Source: Antennarius striatus
Taxonomy: Eukaryota > Chordata > Actinopteri > Lophiiformes > Antennariidae
Length of the DNA: 64,000 bases
Direction of reading: 5' to 3'
Assembly (NCBI RefSeq): GCF_040054535.1
Contig: NC_090796.1
Location: 11,078,001-11,142,000, forward strand
The notes beneath the pieces were generated by a model. The model did no database searches. It was not told the origin of the DNA and worked only from the letters and a program-made list of their open reading frames with translations. A program made the position numbers and the translations under genes. Positions 20,276-33,300 of the stretch are shown in pieces. The number at the start of each line of letters is the position of its first letter. Position 1 is the first letter of the stretch.

Positions 20276-23200
20276 ATGTCAAACGTTCTCAATCAGGGCA
20301 TGGACTTTACAGAATGCTACAGAGATACTGTGTCCAGTGTTGCTGCGGCAGCTCGCTCCGGCTGCAGGAAGCTGGTCAGTAAGCTAATCAAGAGAGGTTT
20401 CAGTGTGGACTGTCGAGACAATCGAGGCTGGAATGCCCTGCATGAGGCAGCAGCTGCTGGTAGTAAGGAGTGTGTACAAGAACTTCTGTCTGCAGCTGGC
20501 GGTGAGAATAGTTGCAGTTCCATAACTAGTTGATCCACATCATTGAGAGGTTTATAATTATTTGAAATTGAAATCGAATTTATTTTTGTAGTCAACAAAA
20601 CATTTTTGATTTATTGTGAACAGGGGACACCTCGCATGGTCTCCGTGCCTACGTGAACTCTTTGACTCATGAAGGAGAATCTGCATGCTACCTGGCGGCA
20701 AAGTGTGGACACCTGTCAGTGGTCCGACTTCTGCTAAAAGCACATGCCAACATCAACCAACTAACAAATGACTTATCATGCCCTTTGTATGCAGGTATAA
20801 TGTTGAACATCATCAGATTATTGTTAATATTCATTACATTTAAATTTTCATATTGCTTTAACCTTTTTATGCTCCATTGGCCAAATGTCTGCAATATTAA
20901 TCAGTCTCAAACTGTTGTCCACAGCTGTAGATGCTGGGTATACGGAGGTTGTAGAACTTCTTATCAGTAAAGGTGCAGAGGTCAACGGCACACACACTGC
21001 ATCCTGCTGGACCTGCCTTCATCAAGCTGTTTATAAAGTAATGAGAGAACTGAAACACACTCTGCAACACTGTGATATTTATCCTTTTAACATACATTTA
21101 AAAAAATTCCCATAGGGTCATATTGAAAGTGTACGCTTGTTGGTCAATGTGTGCAAGCTAGAAGTACATGACGACCACAAAATCTCCCCGCTTTTTGTGG
21201 CTGCTCAGTATGGACAACAAGAATGTATGGAAATCCTTGTTAATGCTGGTAAATAGCCATTTTTAATTCCACCTTCCACTTACGTGTATGTGCTCTTTAC
21301 TCCAAGTATAACTTTGTTACATGTTAATATTGGTCGGAAACTTCGATTTCCACAATTAATACATTTTTGTGCCAGATACCTCTGTATCGCTCATTGTTTA
21401 CTACTCTCTCTAAGCAGGAAATGAGTAAGATTGAATAGATACATATTTTTCATTTTAGGTGCCAATGTAAACACCCAGGCAGCTGATCTGGCTACACCAC
21501 TGCTTATTGCCTCTCAGGAGGGCCACATGGCCTGCGTGGATTTCCTGTTGAACCATGGAGCGGATCCCAATGTAGCGTGCAGTCAGGACTGGCCTCAGCT
21601 TCCTATCCATGCTGCTGCTGAGTTTGGCCACATTGGGTAATGACTCGTGAATCATCTTCTCAGTTCCTATTTATCAGTGACTCCTATTTTTACATCCCGC
21701 TTCAAAGCGGTGATGTATTGTAATTGTCAGCGTTTGTGTGTTCATCCGTTAGTCCTAAATGAGATGATAACCTTGACCTTGAGAAAACAAGGTCAAAGTC
21801 AATAGGATAGAAAGATGAGGGAAAAGGCCAATGTGAGGGAAAGATGAGGGAAAAGGCCAGTGTGAGTAAGACCCTAGATCGAAGCTAGTTCTTTGAGCTA
21901 CCATTACACTAGCTTTGATCTATCGTCTTACTCACTGGCCTTATCCATATTTACTAGTCTATGCACCAGTCAGGTACCACTTTCAGGGTACCCTGACCTA
22001 CCCTGAAAGTAGGTCAGGGTAAGTCGCGGGATGTTGCAGTCTCTGACTGCCTTGCTATAACTTCTAGTTGTTGTATTTTCGTTGTGTTAAATAAAAAATA
22101 GGTAATATAATTTTGTGACATTGGCAAAATGTTAAAAAAGGCCACTGTTGAAAGTGAAAAGGTGTTCCAAGAATCTGCATTGTCCCTGTAACTACCTCAA
22201 AATGTAATCAACTACTCCGTGGCCCCATGTCATTAAAAACCCATTATCAAGACAGCTTACAGACAAACCCATAGACAATCAAGGGAGCGCAAATCTTTGC
22301 CATATTTTATTGGCACAGTTAACTCGGTGAGCTGGGTTAGCTGGATCTAGAACTATGTAGCATTTTTCATTGATTATTTGCTTCAAGTAATCTGATTTTA
22401 CGCTTTTACATTTTTTACAATTCTTTGCATGTGCTCTATTTAAATGTTCCCATTTTTTCTCTTTATCCGTTTGTAACTTTGTTATTCAATCCAGTATCCT
22501 CAAGAAGCTGATTACGGTTACGGATCGTGTGTGTGACCGTGGTGATGGCATGGTGAGTCCGCTGTACGTGGCTGTCAACAGGCATCAATGGAAAAGTGTT
22601 GAATTGCTCTTAAGGGAAGGTTACAGCCCAGATGCCCAGGACTGTACGCAAACCCTGGGCTTGCGTTCACCACTCTCCTTTGCCTTGTGTCGTTCATCCA
22701 ACAATCCTTACAGGTTTGTAGAAATGCAGATGACCGTCTCACTAACTTTTAATACACAAAATGAAATGTTAATTTTTCTCTTTTAGTGAATCAGCAAGGT
22801 TGCTGGTAGCTGCAGGAGCTAGCTTGAGTGAGGAGGAGTGGGTGTATGCCTTGGCCACTGATCAAACAGACCTCCTGCAACTAATACTTAAACACAGATG
22901 GATTCCTCGACTGGAGATTTTGACCAGGGAGTGTTATGTACCACATTATTGTGGAAAAACTATGTTGAAGCTGCAGGAGGTGAGGGACTTACTCTGTGTG
23001 GCACTAAACCAAGTACGGTTTGCTGCTTGCTGGCTTTCTCTGATTCTGAAAGCAGGTCTGGAACCATCTTTGCTGCTTCAGCCCAATATGTAAGTTTATC
23101 CTATCACTTTATCACTCTTTGGTGGTGTTTGGTGGCTGTATTTGATCAATAGTTTTCTGACCTCAATGTTTTCTAGGCTGGAATATGCCGACAGTGATGT

Positions 23201-23632
23201 TTTGAATTACCTGCTCGAGTTTGTGAACTGGTCAACTCTGTCTCCCCATTTGAAACACATCCTGTATCGAAGACAGGCAGAGAAGACTTGGCACTCGCTT
23301 CCACATTTTGGTACAGTGATTATCAAAAGCAAAGCAGTGAATATTTAATCTGTAGTAAGCATTCTGTTTTAATAATCTCTTTTTCATCCTCTCCCCTAGA
23401 CTCCATTACTGGTCTTTCACACATCTGTCGGCTGCAGGTTAGGTCAGTGTTGGGACCAGATCTACTAATGAGAACGAATATAGTTCAACAACTTCCTATA
23501 CCCTCACCACTTAATGACTTCCTCCAATTCAGAGACATCCAGGAACCCCTGTACAAGCAACCACCATCATCACCCCTTTTAAATCGAATAGAGAGATACC
23601 GCAGTACTCATCAACACATACATATTTTATGA
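20276..23632 (+). CDS. asb3: Ankyrin repeat and SOCS box protein 3 (ASB3)
   Basis: Substrate receptor of a Cullin5-Elongin B/C ubiquitin ligase; mammalian ASB3 was reported to target TNFR2. Nine exons join in frame: 20276-20501, 20624-20794, 20925-21037, 21116-21248, 21459-21636, 22495-22713, 22787-23089, 23177-23310 and 23400-23632. They total 1710 nt, or 569 aa; human is about 518. The N-terminus [10 protein letters not shown] matches the ASB3 family start, so the Met at 20300 may be the true initiator. The Met at 20276 would add eight residues. About ten ankyrin units follow ([44 protein letters not shown]). The C-terminal exon carries the SOCS box: [17 protein letters not shown], then a [10 protein letters not shown] Cul5-box-like end. 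The tail after it is longer than in human. Confidence 0.95.
21691..22060 (+). mobile_element. Unclassified palindrome-rich fish repeat, copy 1
   Basis: Starts with an imperfect inverted repeat (TACATCCCGCTT / AAGCGGTGATGTA). It contains a tandem GATGAGGGAAAAGGCCA unit, a CTAGCTTTGATC segment and a GTAGGTCAGGGTA palindrome. It ends with TCGCGGGATGTTGCAG (22024-22039). The last two blocks recur, inverted, at 45491-45540 in chmp6 intron 1. It has no coding capacity and lies in an asb3 intron. Confidence 0.65.
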
Positions 23633-23958
23633 TTCCTGTATATGATTAGTGAAATTATAGAATGTTTTAATGTTGTAAAAATAATACTTTTACATTGTCA
23701 GTTTTCAAGTGTATAAACTGTCTCAACACACTACTGCGTATTTTGTAAACTTTGTGTTCTAAATATTTTTATGGTTGTAATATTTCATTTAATGTAAATA
23801 TTTAGATGAATTCTGTATCATTGCATGCATTTCAGTATAATTACATTTTTTAAAATATATTCCTAAAGAAGATATCTACCTTTAAACAAATTGTGGCCAG
23901 TGAGGTTAAAAAATTATTTACGCCTGTCAAGATGACCACGTGATACATCGTGTTACTA

Positions 23959-23964
23959 AATAAA
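23959..23964 (+). other. asb3: Candidate asb3 poly(A) signal
   Basis: AATAAA within a cluster of overlapping AATAAA motifs (23959-23976), about 330 nt after the asb3 stop and about 150 nt before the abca5 promoter. The intervening 23633-23958 is AT-rich 3' UTR with nothing else recognised. Confidence 0.6.
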
Positions 23965-24120
23965 TAATAAATAAGCTTTGCCCCTGCAACTTGTTTTTAT
24001 TTTTCTCTTTGCGTCATCAATTTTAATTTACTTGCGTAAATAAATCCAGTTAAAGTCAGTTAACGAAAAACTTAAGAACGAAGTCTTACTCCATTCAGTT
24101 CGTATATTTGTCTATTAAAG

Positions 24121-24256
24121 CCAATTGGTCGAGGTCTGATTGGTGTAATTCGTTGTCATTAACGTATTGGTCAGACGTGATTGGTCAATGTTGTGTTGTC
24201 TGGGTTCTTTCGTTTGACAGCAGGAAGTAGCGTCGTAAGAAACAGTTCGTTCGTTT
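24121..24256 (+). promoter_or_regulatory. abca5: abca5 core promoter with four CCAAT (ATTGG) boxes
   Basis: Inverted CCAAT boxes (ATTGG) occur at 24124, 24139, 24166 and 24180, the first forming the palindrome CCAATTGG. They are followed by an ETS-type CAGGAAGTA at 24221-24229. There is no TATA box. Tandem NF-Y sites plus an ETS site are a standard TATA-less promoter. A donor-like GTGAGT at 24339 could end a noncoding exon 1 starting near 24230-24260. Positions 24153-24247 are duplicated without visible change at 25769-25863 in the next intron. Confidence 0.6.
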
Positions 24257-24338
24257 TGGAGGTTTATTTGACAATAAATAGTGATGTAAAGCTATTCATC
24301 ATACGTTGGAAAAAGATATGCCTTAATGTATTCCATTC
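24240..24338 (+). other. abca5: Possible abca5 noncoding first exon
   Basis: Lies just downstream of the CCAAT/ETS cluster and ends at a good donor, GTGAGTATG (24339). The next exon, which carries the start codon, has an acceptor near 25241 (TCCTACAG). The 5' edge is a guess; no transcript evidence is available. Confidence 0.35.
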
Positions 24339-25297
24339 GTGAGTATGTTAAATGTTTTTGTAATTAAATGTGCAATGCTTTACAAATAATTCGGCTTTTG
24401 TGCTATATATGGCTAGCTTGTGCGTATTTACTAAGGCTGACACAGTGCATCAAGGTACAAACATTCTGGTTGTGTATTTATTTTTGGAGCAACTATGCAC
24501 ATTCTGCAAAGGCCAGGTCCATTTAAAAAAAAAATATTAACAAAGGAATGAAAACGATCTTTTTCGAATTCAAACCAACAGATTTATAGCTTCATATTCT
24601 GACATGTCCCAGGTCAACATGCCATAGAGCAGGCTAGCTTCAGATCCTAGGCTAATGATAGCTGGCTATTTATGATAACTGGCATTAACGTTGCTTCGAC
24701 AGGTGTGTATGCTACAAGCCAATCAACGAGCATGTAAATAGATCGACCGTCAACGTAGCCTCCGGGTTCCAGCCCGTGAAGCTCCACATCAGCGTGAGAT
24801 GCTTAGAAAGAATTGATAACTAGCTTGTACAAGTTACCGCAGTTTAGCATGAGAACCGATTGTTGATTCAAGTTTATTTCGGTCAAGCATCAAAACATGT
24901 TAGCAGTATGTCTGCTTTGAAACTGTGATATCTATGCGATGTGTGCTCTACTGGGAATATACTACAGTTCTACTGAATTTATTAGATTAACGGTTCAAAG
25001 GTATTTGGTTTGCTGTCACAAGTGATCGAGAAACGAGAAGGGTACGCAACAGAGTGCCTAACTGTGTATTAGTTCTCCCTACCCAAACTTTCACTTATTA
25101 TCCTGACCTAAGAGCGTTCATGGGAATCTGTCAGGTAGTTTGTGCTGATTGACAAAAATTAAACTATAAGCGGTGTTAATTTAAGACCAAAATGGATTTA
25201 TTTATTTATTTTTTTACATCTGACATTTTGTATTCTCCTACAGCTGAGGCAAACACTAGGGAGACGCCTTTTCGTCCATACATCATCCACACAAGGC

Positions 25298-25321
25298 ATG
25301 CTGGAATCATGCATCCTATGA
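25298..25321 (+). promoter_or_regulatory. abca5: Short uORF overlapping the abca5 start
   Basis: ATG at 25298 opens a seven-residue frame (MLESCIL) that stops with TGA at 25319-25321. It overlaps the main start (25309) in another frame, and its stop overlaps the second in-frame Met (25318-25320) as ATGA. It lies in the exon that carries the start codon, so it would be in the mRNA leader. Confidence 0.6.
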
Positions 25322-28300
25322 ACAGAAGAGATGCTGGAGTCTGGCATCAAACAAAAAGTCTTTTATATAAGAATCTACTCATCAAGTGGAGGACCAAGCA
25401 ACAGAGTCTTCAGGTGAATAGTTTTCAAAGGCAGATTTTTGTCTGTTCTGCCAGAACAGTTTCACAATTGTTGCAGCTTGTAGTAAAATCATAAATTTGT
25501 GCATGAAGAAATGATCATCGCAGCAACTATATTTATATTGTGTGCATAAATTTTGTTTTGTTTAAACTTGGCAAATAATTTTTTTCTGTCAACTCCATGA
25601 GTAGTAGAAGTCCTTGTTTAAACTGGCACTGATGGATATCTTATTTGACAAGATGATCAAGTCTGAGGCAGATTTCCTGTGTAACTGCAGCATTAAAGTA
25701 TTTATTGCTGCTTTAAAGGCAGATTATCTTCTAAATCAACTGTTGACAGGGAATTCACGTCAAAATGATTGTCATTAACGTATTGGTCAGACGTGATTGG
25801 TCAATGTTGTGTTGTCTGGGTTCTTTCGTTTGACAGCAGGAAGTAGCGTCGTAAGAAACAGTTTGCTCGTTTCTGTCTGTAATTTTTTTCTGTCAACTCC
25901 ATGAGTAGTAGAAGTCCTTGTTTAAACTGGCACTGATGGATATCTTATTTGACAAGATGATCAAGTCTGAGGCAGATTTCCTGTGTAACTGCAGCATTAA
26001 AGTATTTATTGCTGCTTTAAAGGCAGATTATCTTCTAAATCAACTGTTGACAGGGAATTCACGTCAAAATGATTGTTTCTTTACACTGTTTCTCAAGGTT
26101 AAGCTGTATCATGTGGTTTATGGTCTGGAGATGAATGGCTGTGTTCTAGCCCTTGGAGTTTTGAATCACAGGCAGTATTACAAGTTACCTATGAATCCAT
26201 GCTTTAATTGGGAAGAGTTCATGAACCCCTCAGATTGAACTGGAGAATGTTTGGGCTACTGCTTACTGTGCTTACATGAACAAATGACAGGAGATGAATG
26301 GAAATGTGGTAATTTAAACACTTTTTGTTTGTTTGTGTGGTTAGCCTATCCTGAAATTGAGTTTTCTTCCAAGCAAAAACATTGGCCAACCATGTTTTAA
26401 TTTTCTCAATAGCTGTTCCTTTGTGTTTGCCAAATGCAGGAATTGATCCTACCTCTGTTACTGTTGGGTCTCTTGATACTCATCAGCACCCTGAATCCTC
26501 ACGTTTATTATGGAGGCATTAGTACAATGGAGCTGGAGCGTGACGGCCACTTCTTCAAGGGACTGGGCTACACCCCAATCACCAATGTCACGAGTCACAT
26601 TATGGAAGAGGTGGCCCAGGAGTTGCGTAAGTGCTTCTAAACAATTTTATTTCATTAGCACCTTTTAACAGTAAACAGGCACCCAGACATTAGCTTGTTA
26701 TTGATTGCCTAGATTCCAGGTAACGTTCTAGTGGGTCATACACTGAAACCATGGAAAGCTTTGGGTAAAGACTGTGCACTCGATGGGAAATATGGAAAGT
26801 AGACAAAGTATAGCCAAATAGTATAAATCAGGTACAAGTGCTATAAGTTTTAATGTCATCTCCCTGAATTTATAGATTTGCTCACACCAATTCCACAAAA
26901 CTATGCCATAGCTACTGCTTGTTGTAAAAGGTTTAGATTTCTGTTATATTGTTGCCTTTTGTAAAGAGAGCTAAATATTTATATGCGCTGCTTGGTTAAT
27001 TTAGTGTCAGCTATTCAATTCGGACTAAGTTAAAATTTTAATATGTTTCACTTGTGTTATGACAGCCAGATGAAAGAATCCAACCACTTGTTAAATTGAC
27101 CAAAATATAGGCAATCACATCTTCTCAGTTAAAAATCTTTTGGGGAGGACCCTCACGTAGTGACTTGGGAAGGAAAACTAAAAGATTACATTGCTCCAAA
27201 TTTTCTTTATGACCATTTGATCCTCCTCTTTCTGCTACCAGACATGCAGGATCATCTGGAAATGTTTGCCACTGAAGATGACCTGGAAAATGCCAGCCTG
27301 TATGATCCTTCCAGCTATGTCGGTGTTGTGTTCATGGACAGCACGGCCACATCTTACAGACTACGCTTCCCATACAACCAACTGCCCCTACCCAGTGATT
27401 ACACGGAATCTTTTGGTAAAATCTGATGGGATTTTGTTTTTGTACTGCAATATGTATTTATTATTTTTATTATGAAAGTTAATCTGGAAAGTTTTTAGAT
27501 CTGTAATTGGTTCATACTGTCTATATTGCCACCAAATTAAAGGTTGCGAACAGTCTGTTCCCAATGTGATAAAACAATACAAATTTTTAGAATAAGTTTT
27601 AGATATAACTCTGTAGCTAATGTATTTCACATTAGCTTGAGACTTAAATATTTTTTTTGGACTAATTTTAATACAAATGCAGCATACTAAAACATCTAGT
27701 ACTTGTGCTAGTTTTAAAGTACTCAGTTGTCAATATAAAAAGGTAAGACATTACTCACAGGGTATCCAACACCATGAATTTTCCATGGTGTTGGATCAGT
27801 GTCTGGCAACTGTACTGTGATTGGTTGGAAGGTCCATGCTAACAGTAAGTGATACCGCATACAGCAGAGACTATAATTTTTAAGACTAGAAGTGTATAAT
27901 GTCCAGAAGATTCTGTTTTAATTTTTTCAGGTTGTGCTGGAAAGACTGGTTTGATGTGAGATGTTCTCATGGTTTGGTAACCTCACAGTGTGATTAAAAA
28001 CAAACCTGAACTTGTTTTAAAGCTAATTTGTACTGACATCCAAATGTTAAGACTATGTGTGAGTTGTTAATATTTGCGAGGGAATTATTCAAGCTTTCAA
28101 GCCAAGCATAAATTTCCATGTAGTGCCAAAGTAACGTAAGCGGCGGGGCAAGGTCATTTCAGTATTATTTACGACAAGGTGACGGTGTTCCGTTTGTAAA
28201 CCACACTGAGAGCCTGTCACTATTACTCTTTACTGTGAGGTCTGTTTGATATCTTCCTTCCTGCATTATTTAAAACAACACTCTTTTCAGTGGACGCAGA

Positions 28301-30246
28301 CCAGGAGTTTCTAAAACAGCTTCATGTTCTTTGAAGATACAACATGTATATTATAAAGAACAAAGTTACTGTTGGCGCAGTGTGTTCTGATGCTCATCAG
28401 GACTGTCCTTCAATAAGTGAACTCTCCTCAGTAACCAAACCAGGATTGTCACTTTTGGAAAAATAACTTCAGAGTATTCTGAAATATTTTTGCATCAACC
28501 AAAATGAACATTTTCAATAGGATGTTTATTGAATGAAATGCTGCTGTGAAATAAAATATGGGCCTCAAGTTATATCAGTACATTTGACATGAAATGTAAA
28601 GACAGGTACATTAATATAAGTGACATGTTCAAGTGAAAGCGCTTGAATATTAACTCTTTGTTATTGTGCTTGTTTTCCTCTAGCCAACTGTTTTTCGAGC
28701 TCAGTGAACTGCAGAGCAGCTAATTACTGGTACTCTGGCTTCATCCGCCTCCAGTCTTTAATCGATGCAGCCATCATCCAGGTGAGACAGGCCAGAGATC
28801 AGCGCACGTTTGCTTTTTTTTTGCATTTAAACATCTTGTGTATGCTGGTTGTATGAACAAATTTAGTATTTCATGAGATCATTGTAATTTGGTGATATCT
28901 TTGGTTTATTCCTAGACCGCAAAAGTTGTTCAAGAAGGGTTTGATATGCTTAAATGATTTGTCTGTTTTTTTTAATTGCCTTACTGAAAATGATTGATAT
29001 TTATAAATGACAGAATTTCACAGTAATGCATACAAACATATCTTGTCACACTTTGTTGTTTGGTCATTTTTGGTGCACAGATGCAAACAAAGCGTTCAGT
29101 GTGGAGTGAAATGGACCTGAAGGCAGTCATGATGGGTCAGCCAGGCTCTGTCGAAGTGCAAAAATTTCCTCACGCCCTCATCTCCATCTATCTGGTCCTG
29201 GCCTTCACGCCTTTTGTAACCTTTCTCATTGTCAATGTGGCAGCTGAGAAAGAACATCGCCTCAAAGACACCATGACCATGATGGGTCTCTATGACACGG
29301 CATTTTGGTGAGTGAGAATACAATGTCAGTCGTTGGTTCCAGGCATACTTGATTGTTTTTTTATGAAGAGAATTTGCTGTCTGTCTCCAAAGCTTAATGC
29401 TTTAAGCTTTTATGTTCTACCACAGGTTGTCGTGGGGCCTCTTGTATGCTTTTCTGGTGACCACCATGTCCATTCTGATGTCCATTATTGCCACATACAC
29501 TGCCCTGTTCCCTAACAGTGACTTTGTTGTCATCTTCTTCCTCATCTTCCTCTATGGAATATCATCAGTGAGTAGAGCTGTAATGGAGGGAATGCAGACT
29601 TGCATAAATATATTGTATTGCTTTCCTCAAAAAAGCTATATGCTCTCTCTTCACAGATCTTTTTTTCCTTCATGCTGACTCCGTTATTTAAGAAGCCAAA
29701 GTTTGCTAGCACAGTGGGCTCCATGCTGACTGTGGTGTTTGGCTGCCTGTCACTGTTCACCGTGCTGATGAGGGACTTCCCACAGCCGCTGGTCTGGCTC
29801 CTCTGCCTGCTGTCTCCCAGCGCATTCTCAATCGGGATTGCACAGGTGACGAATGCAAAAACTTACCCACGTTGTCATATCATTGTGGTCTGGTCTACTT
29901 GGTGTATTGACATACAAAGTGTATGAATACACTTAGTATGTCTATTCATCATGATTCACTTTTCTGTTTTGTCTGTCTTGTGTCTCATTTATTAGACATT
30001 AGATTTAAAGCATTTTGTACTTTTTTGCAACATTTGTTATGTAATGTATTGAACTTAACTGATTTTTCCATTGATACGTAAGTAAAAGATTTTACTACTT
30101 CCTCTATCCATCTCAAATGCTGCAAACATCACTGACAGGTTTAGCACTGAACGTGATCAGTGTCTTTCCACACACTACACTCTTCTAGTTTTTTCTCAGT
30201 GTCTTTATCCTGAAGTGCATCATCTTTCACTGTGATCTGCTGATAA

Positions 30247-30305
<59 letters not shown>

Positions 30306-33300
30306 ATTTGATATGTTAGGTGGTTTACCTAGAGGCGCAGGGAGATGGTGCTGTGTTTTCCTCCCTCGCCAATGGACCCCATCCTCTTTATGTTCCCCTG
30401 CTCATGCTGGTTGTGGACTGCATCCTCTATCTTCTCTTGGCTATCTACCTGGACCAAGTACTGCCTGGTTAGTTCTCAAACAAAAACTTCAGTATAACTT
30501 ACAACCAAGTACTGTATATCTGTTCTTAGTCTTCATCAGTCATGAAGCAACAGCCAAGTTTCCCTGTATAATCTAAGTTTGATCTCAACCCATCGTTGTT
30601 CTGCTATTATCATGTGTAAAGTCATTTTCCTGAAATTTAGGTGAGTTTGGACTGAAGAGATCGCTGATCTACTTCATGAAGCCATCCTATTGGTCCAAAC
30701 ACAGAAAGCGCTACGCTGAAGTAAACTCAGTGTACGAAACGGAAGTGAATGGCACTCCTGATGGTGATGAGTCAATCGAACCTGTTTCACCTGAGTTCAG
30801 AGGGAAAGAAGCCATCCGGTAAAAATCTGTTCATTTATACAATTTGGTTGACAATATCTTTGTATTACGACTTTTTAGTCTCTTTTCGTAAAATCAGTTT
30901 CTGTACACAACTTAAATGTTTTATTTTTTTTACTGTTCAATTATGTATTCATGCAGAGGATAAACCCTTTCATGCTTAAGCATAGTAGAGATGAAAGATT
31001 CCAGAGAAACTCTGTTTGACATAAACATCATCTTAGATGTGTTCTTGGTGCCAATCTTCACTGCTTCGTTCTTCCCAACTATCGAGAACCTGTCGCACTA
31101 CTTCTGTGTTTGCACTGACCTTCATTCTCTTTTCTTTTTTGTTTCTGCTTATGTGCTCCTCCTCTGGTAGCATCAACAACATACAGAAAGTATACAAAGA
31201 GAAGGACAATGTGGTGGAGGCACTCAGAGGTGAGCCCTAATCATTTAATCACCTAATCACAAGTGGTGATTAAATAGCTTTCAAAATTTTGTCCCAGGTT
31301 ATGAAATCTTGGTTATAATGAAGTGATAGGCTGTTGGTCCTTGAGATTATTCCTGACAAATCTGCAGAGAAAAGGTTTTTACAGTTTCCTATGGTCAACC
31401 TAATTTTATTATGTTTGCTGAAACAACATATTGTTGGATCATACTCTGCCTGTTACGTGAGTATTCTGATTGATATTCTCAATATTGTATTTCTCTCTTT
31501 ACATGGCCTCCTTAGGTTTGACCTTTGACATCTATGAGGGTCAGATCACAGCTTTGCTTGGACACAGTGGGGCTGGAAAGTCCACTCTCATGAACATCCT
31601 GTGTGGCATCTGTCCACCCACTAATGGCACAGCGACCATCTACGGCTCCCCTGTAGCGGACATTGCAGAAGGGTCAGAAATGAAGCAGCTGGTGGGAATT
31701 TGCCCCCAGTTCAACATCATCTTTGATGTGCTCACTGTGGAAGAGCACCTGCGGATATTTGCTGCTATCAAAGGGATCCGACCAGCAGATGTCGATGTTG
31801 AGGTCATGTGATTACCTAAAAGATGTTTTAAGAGCCTTTGTCTATGGTGTCTAAAAAATAAGAACTGCAACATGACTTGAATATCTTGAGAATTCTTGAG
31901 CTGACAGTGGGAGGTGTCAGCTCACCCCTGGAGCAGTGATGAGGCGCCCTTGAGCAAGGCGCCGCCCCCTTTACAAATTGCTCATTTGACAGCTGGCAGC
32001 TGCCCGCCACTCTACCTCCCTTGCATGCCTAGAGGCACCCTTGTGTATGTGTGTGTGTGCTGCAGGGGCCTGTACACACTAATATACAGTATATGCATGC
32101 GTTTGAATCATTAGCTAGAGTGTGCGTTCTTAATTTCCGTTCGGGGATCAAACCAATATATAAAATTTAAAAAAAAAGAAAATCAATGTTAGAATTTTTT
32201 CCAAATTTTAGATCATGTAATTTAGAAAATAAACATTTGATTACATTTGAGTTGTTTATTCGTGAAAAAGAGAGATAAATGTTTTATTTATTATTGATAT
32301 TATTCTGTTTCTTCTTAATAGGTTAATCAAGTGCTGAAGGATTTGGACTTGGAGAAAATCATGACAGCTCAGGCCAAGAATCTGAGTGGAGGCCAAAAAA
32401 GGAAACTCTCTGTGGGCATTGCCATTCTGGGAGATCCTAAGGTATAAGGAGCTCAAGATGGTTAAGCACTTTTTAACATAAATCATTAATCTTTTTTATC
32501 TGTCTTCAAGACAAAATAAGAGGTATTTGCAAAGCCTGGAGTTGTTGGTGACAGTGTCAACAGTTCTGGTTGAACAACGTCCGCTTGGGTTTACTCTGAG
32601 TAATTTGACATCTGATCTGGTCAGATCCTGCTGTTGGACGAGCCCACAGCAGGTATGGACCCGTGCTCCAGGCACCAGGTCTGGGCATTACTGAAGAGCC
32701 GCAGAGCTGGCAGGGTTACCGTTCTAAGCACACACTACATGGATGAGGCCGACATTCTTGCTGGTAGGTTGCTCTGTACAAGTGTAGTTTTTATCATATT
32801 TCTTCATATAGTTTGTGATTGATTTCGTCCCATTAGACAATGAATTTTTTATTTTACATCTAGATCGGAAAGCTGTCATTTCTCAAGGGCAACTGAAATG
32901 TGTTGGCTCCTCTCTGTATCTTAAAATCAAGTGTGGTGTTGGGTATCATCTCAGGCAAGTAAATGCACTGCCCGTTATGTAGATTATTGTGTTGTATCTG
33001 CTTTCAAATACCAGAAACTACAACACATTCTGTCATTTCTGTGAGAAAGGAAAGTTGTCTGTCTTATATGTTTGCAAAACTTCCATTTTCCATCAGTATT
33101 TTGAAAAACTTTTGGAAAGCAGTGCTACCGTAGGGAGTGAATATTGAAAATTGGCTATTGACTAACCTTAATTCAAGAAACTTGGATAGCATGTGGATAT
33201 CAAAGAAATATTTCATTGGATGTTTGGGTTTTTGTACATTTATTTATGGTTCCTGATTCCTATAACTTAATACTGTACTTTTATGTACCCAGTCTTAAAT

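Noticed and set aside
25918-26238. 106-codon frame in abca5 intron 1
   Set aside because: It includes the duplicated B' block, has no recognisable motif and no splice or start support. Treated as an intronic chance frame.
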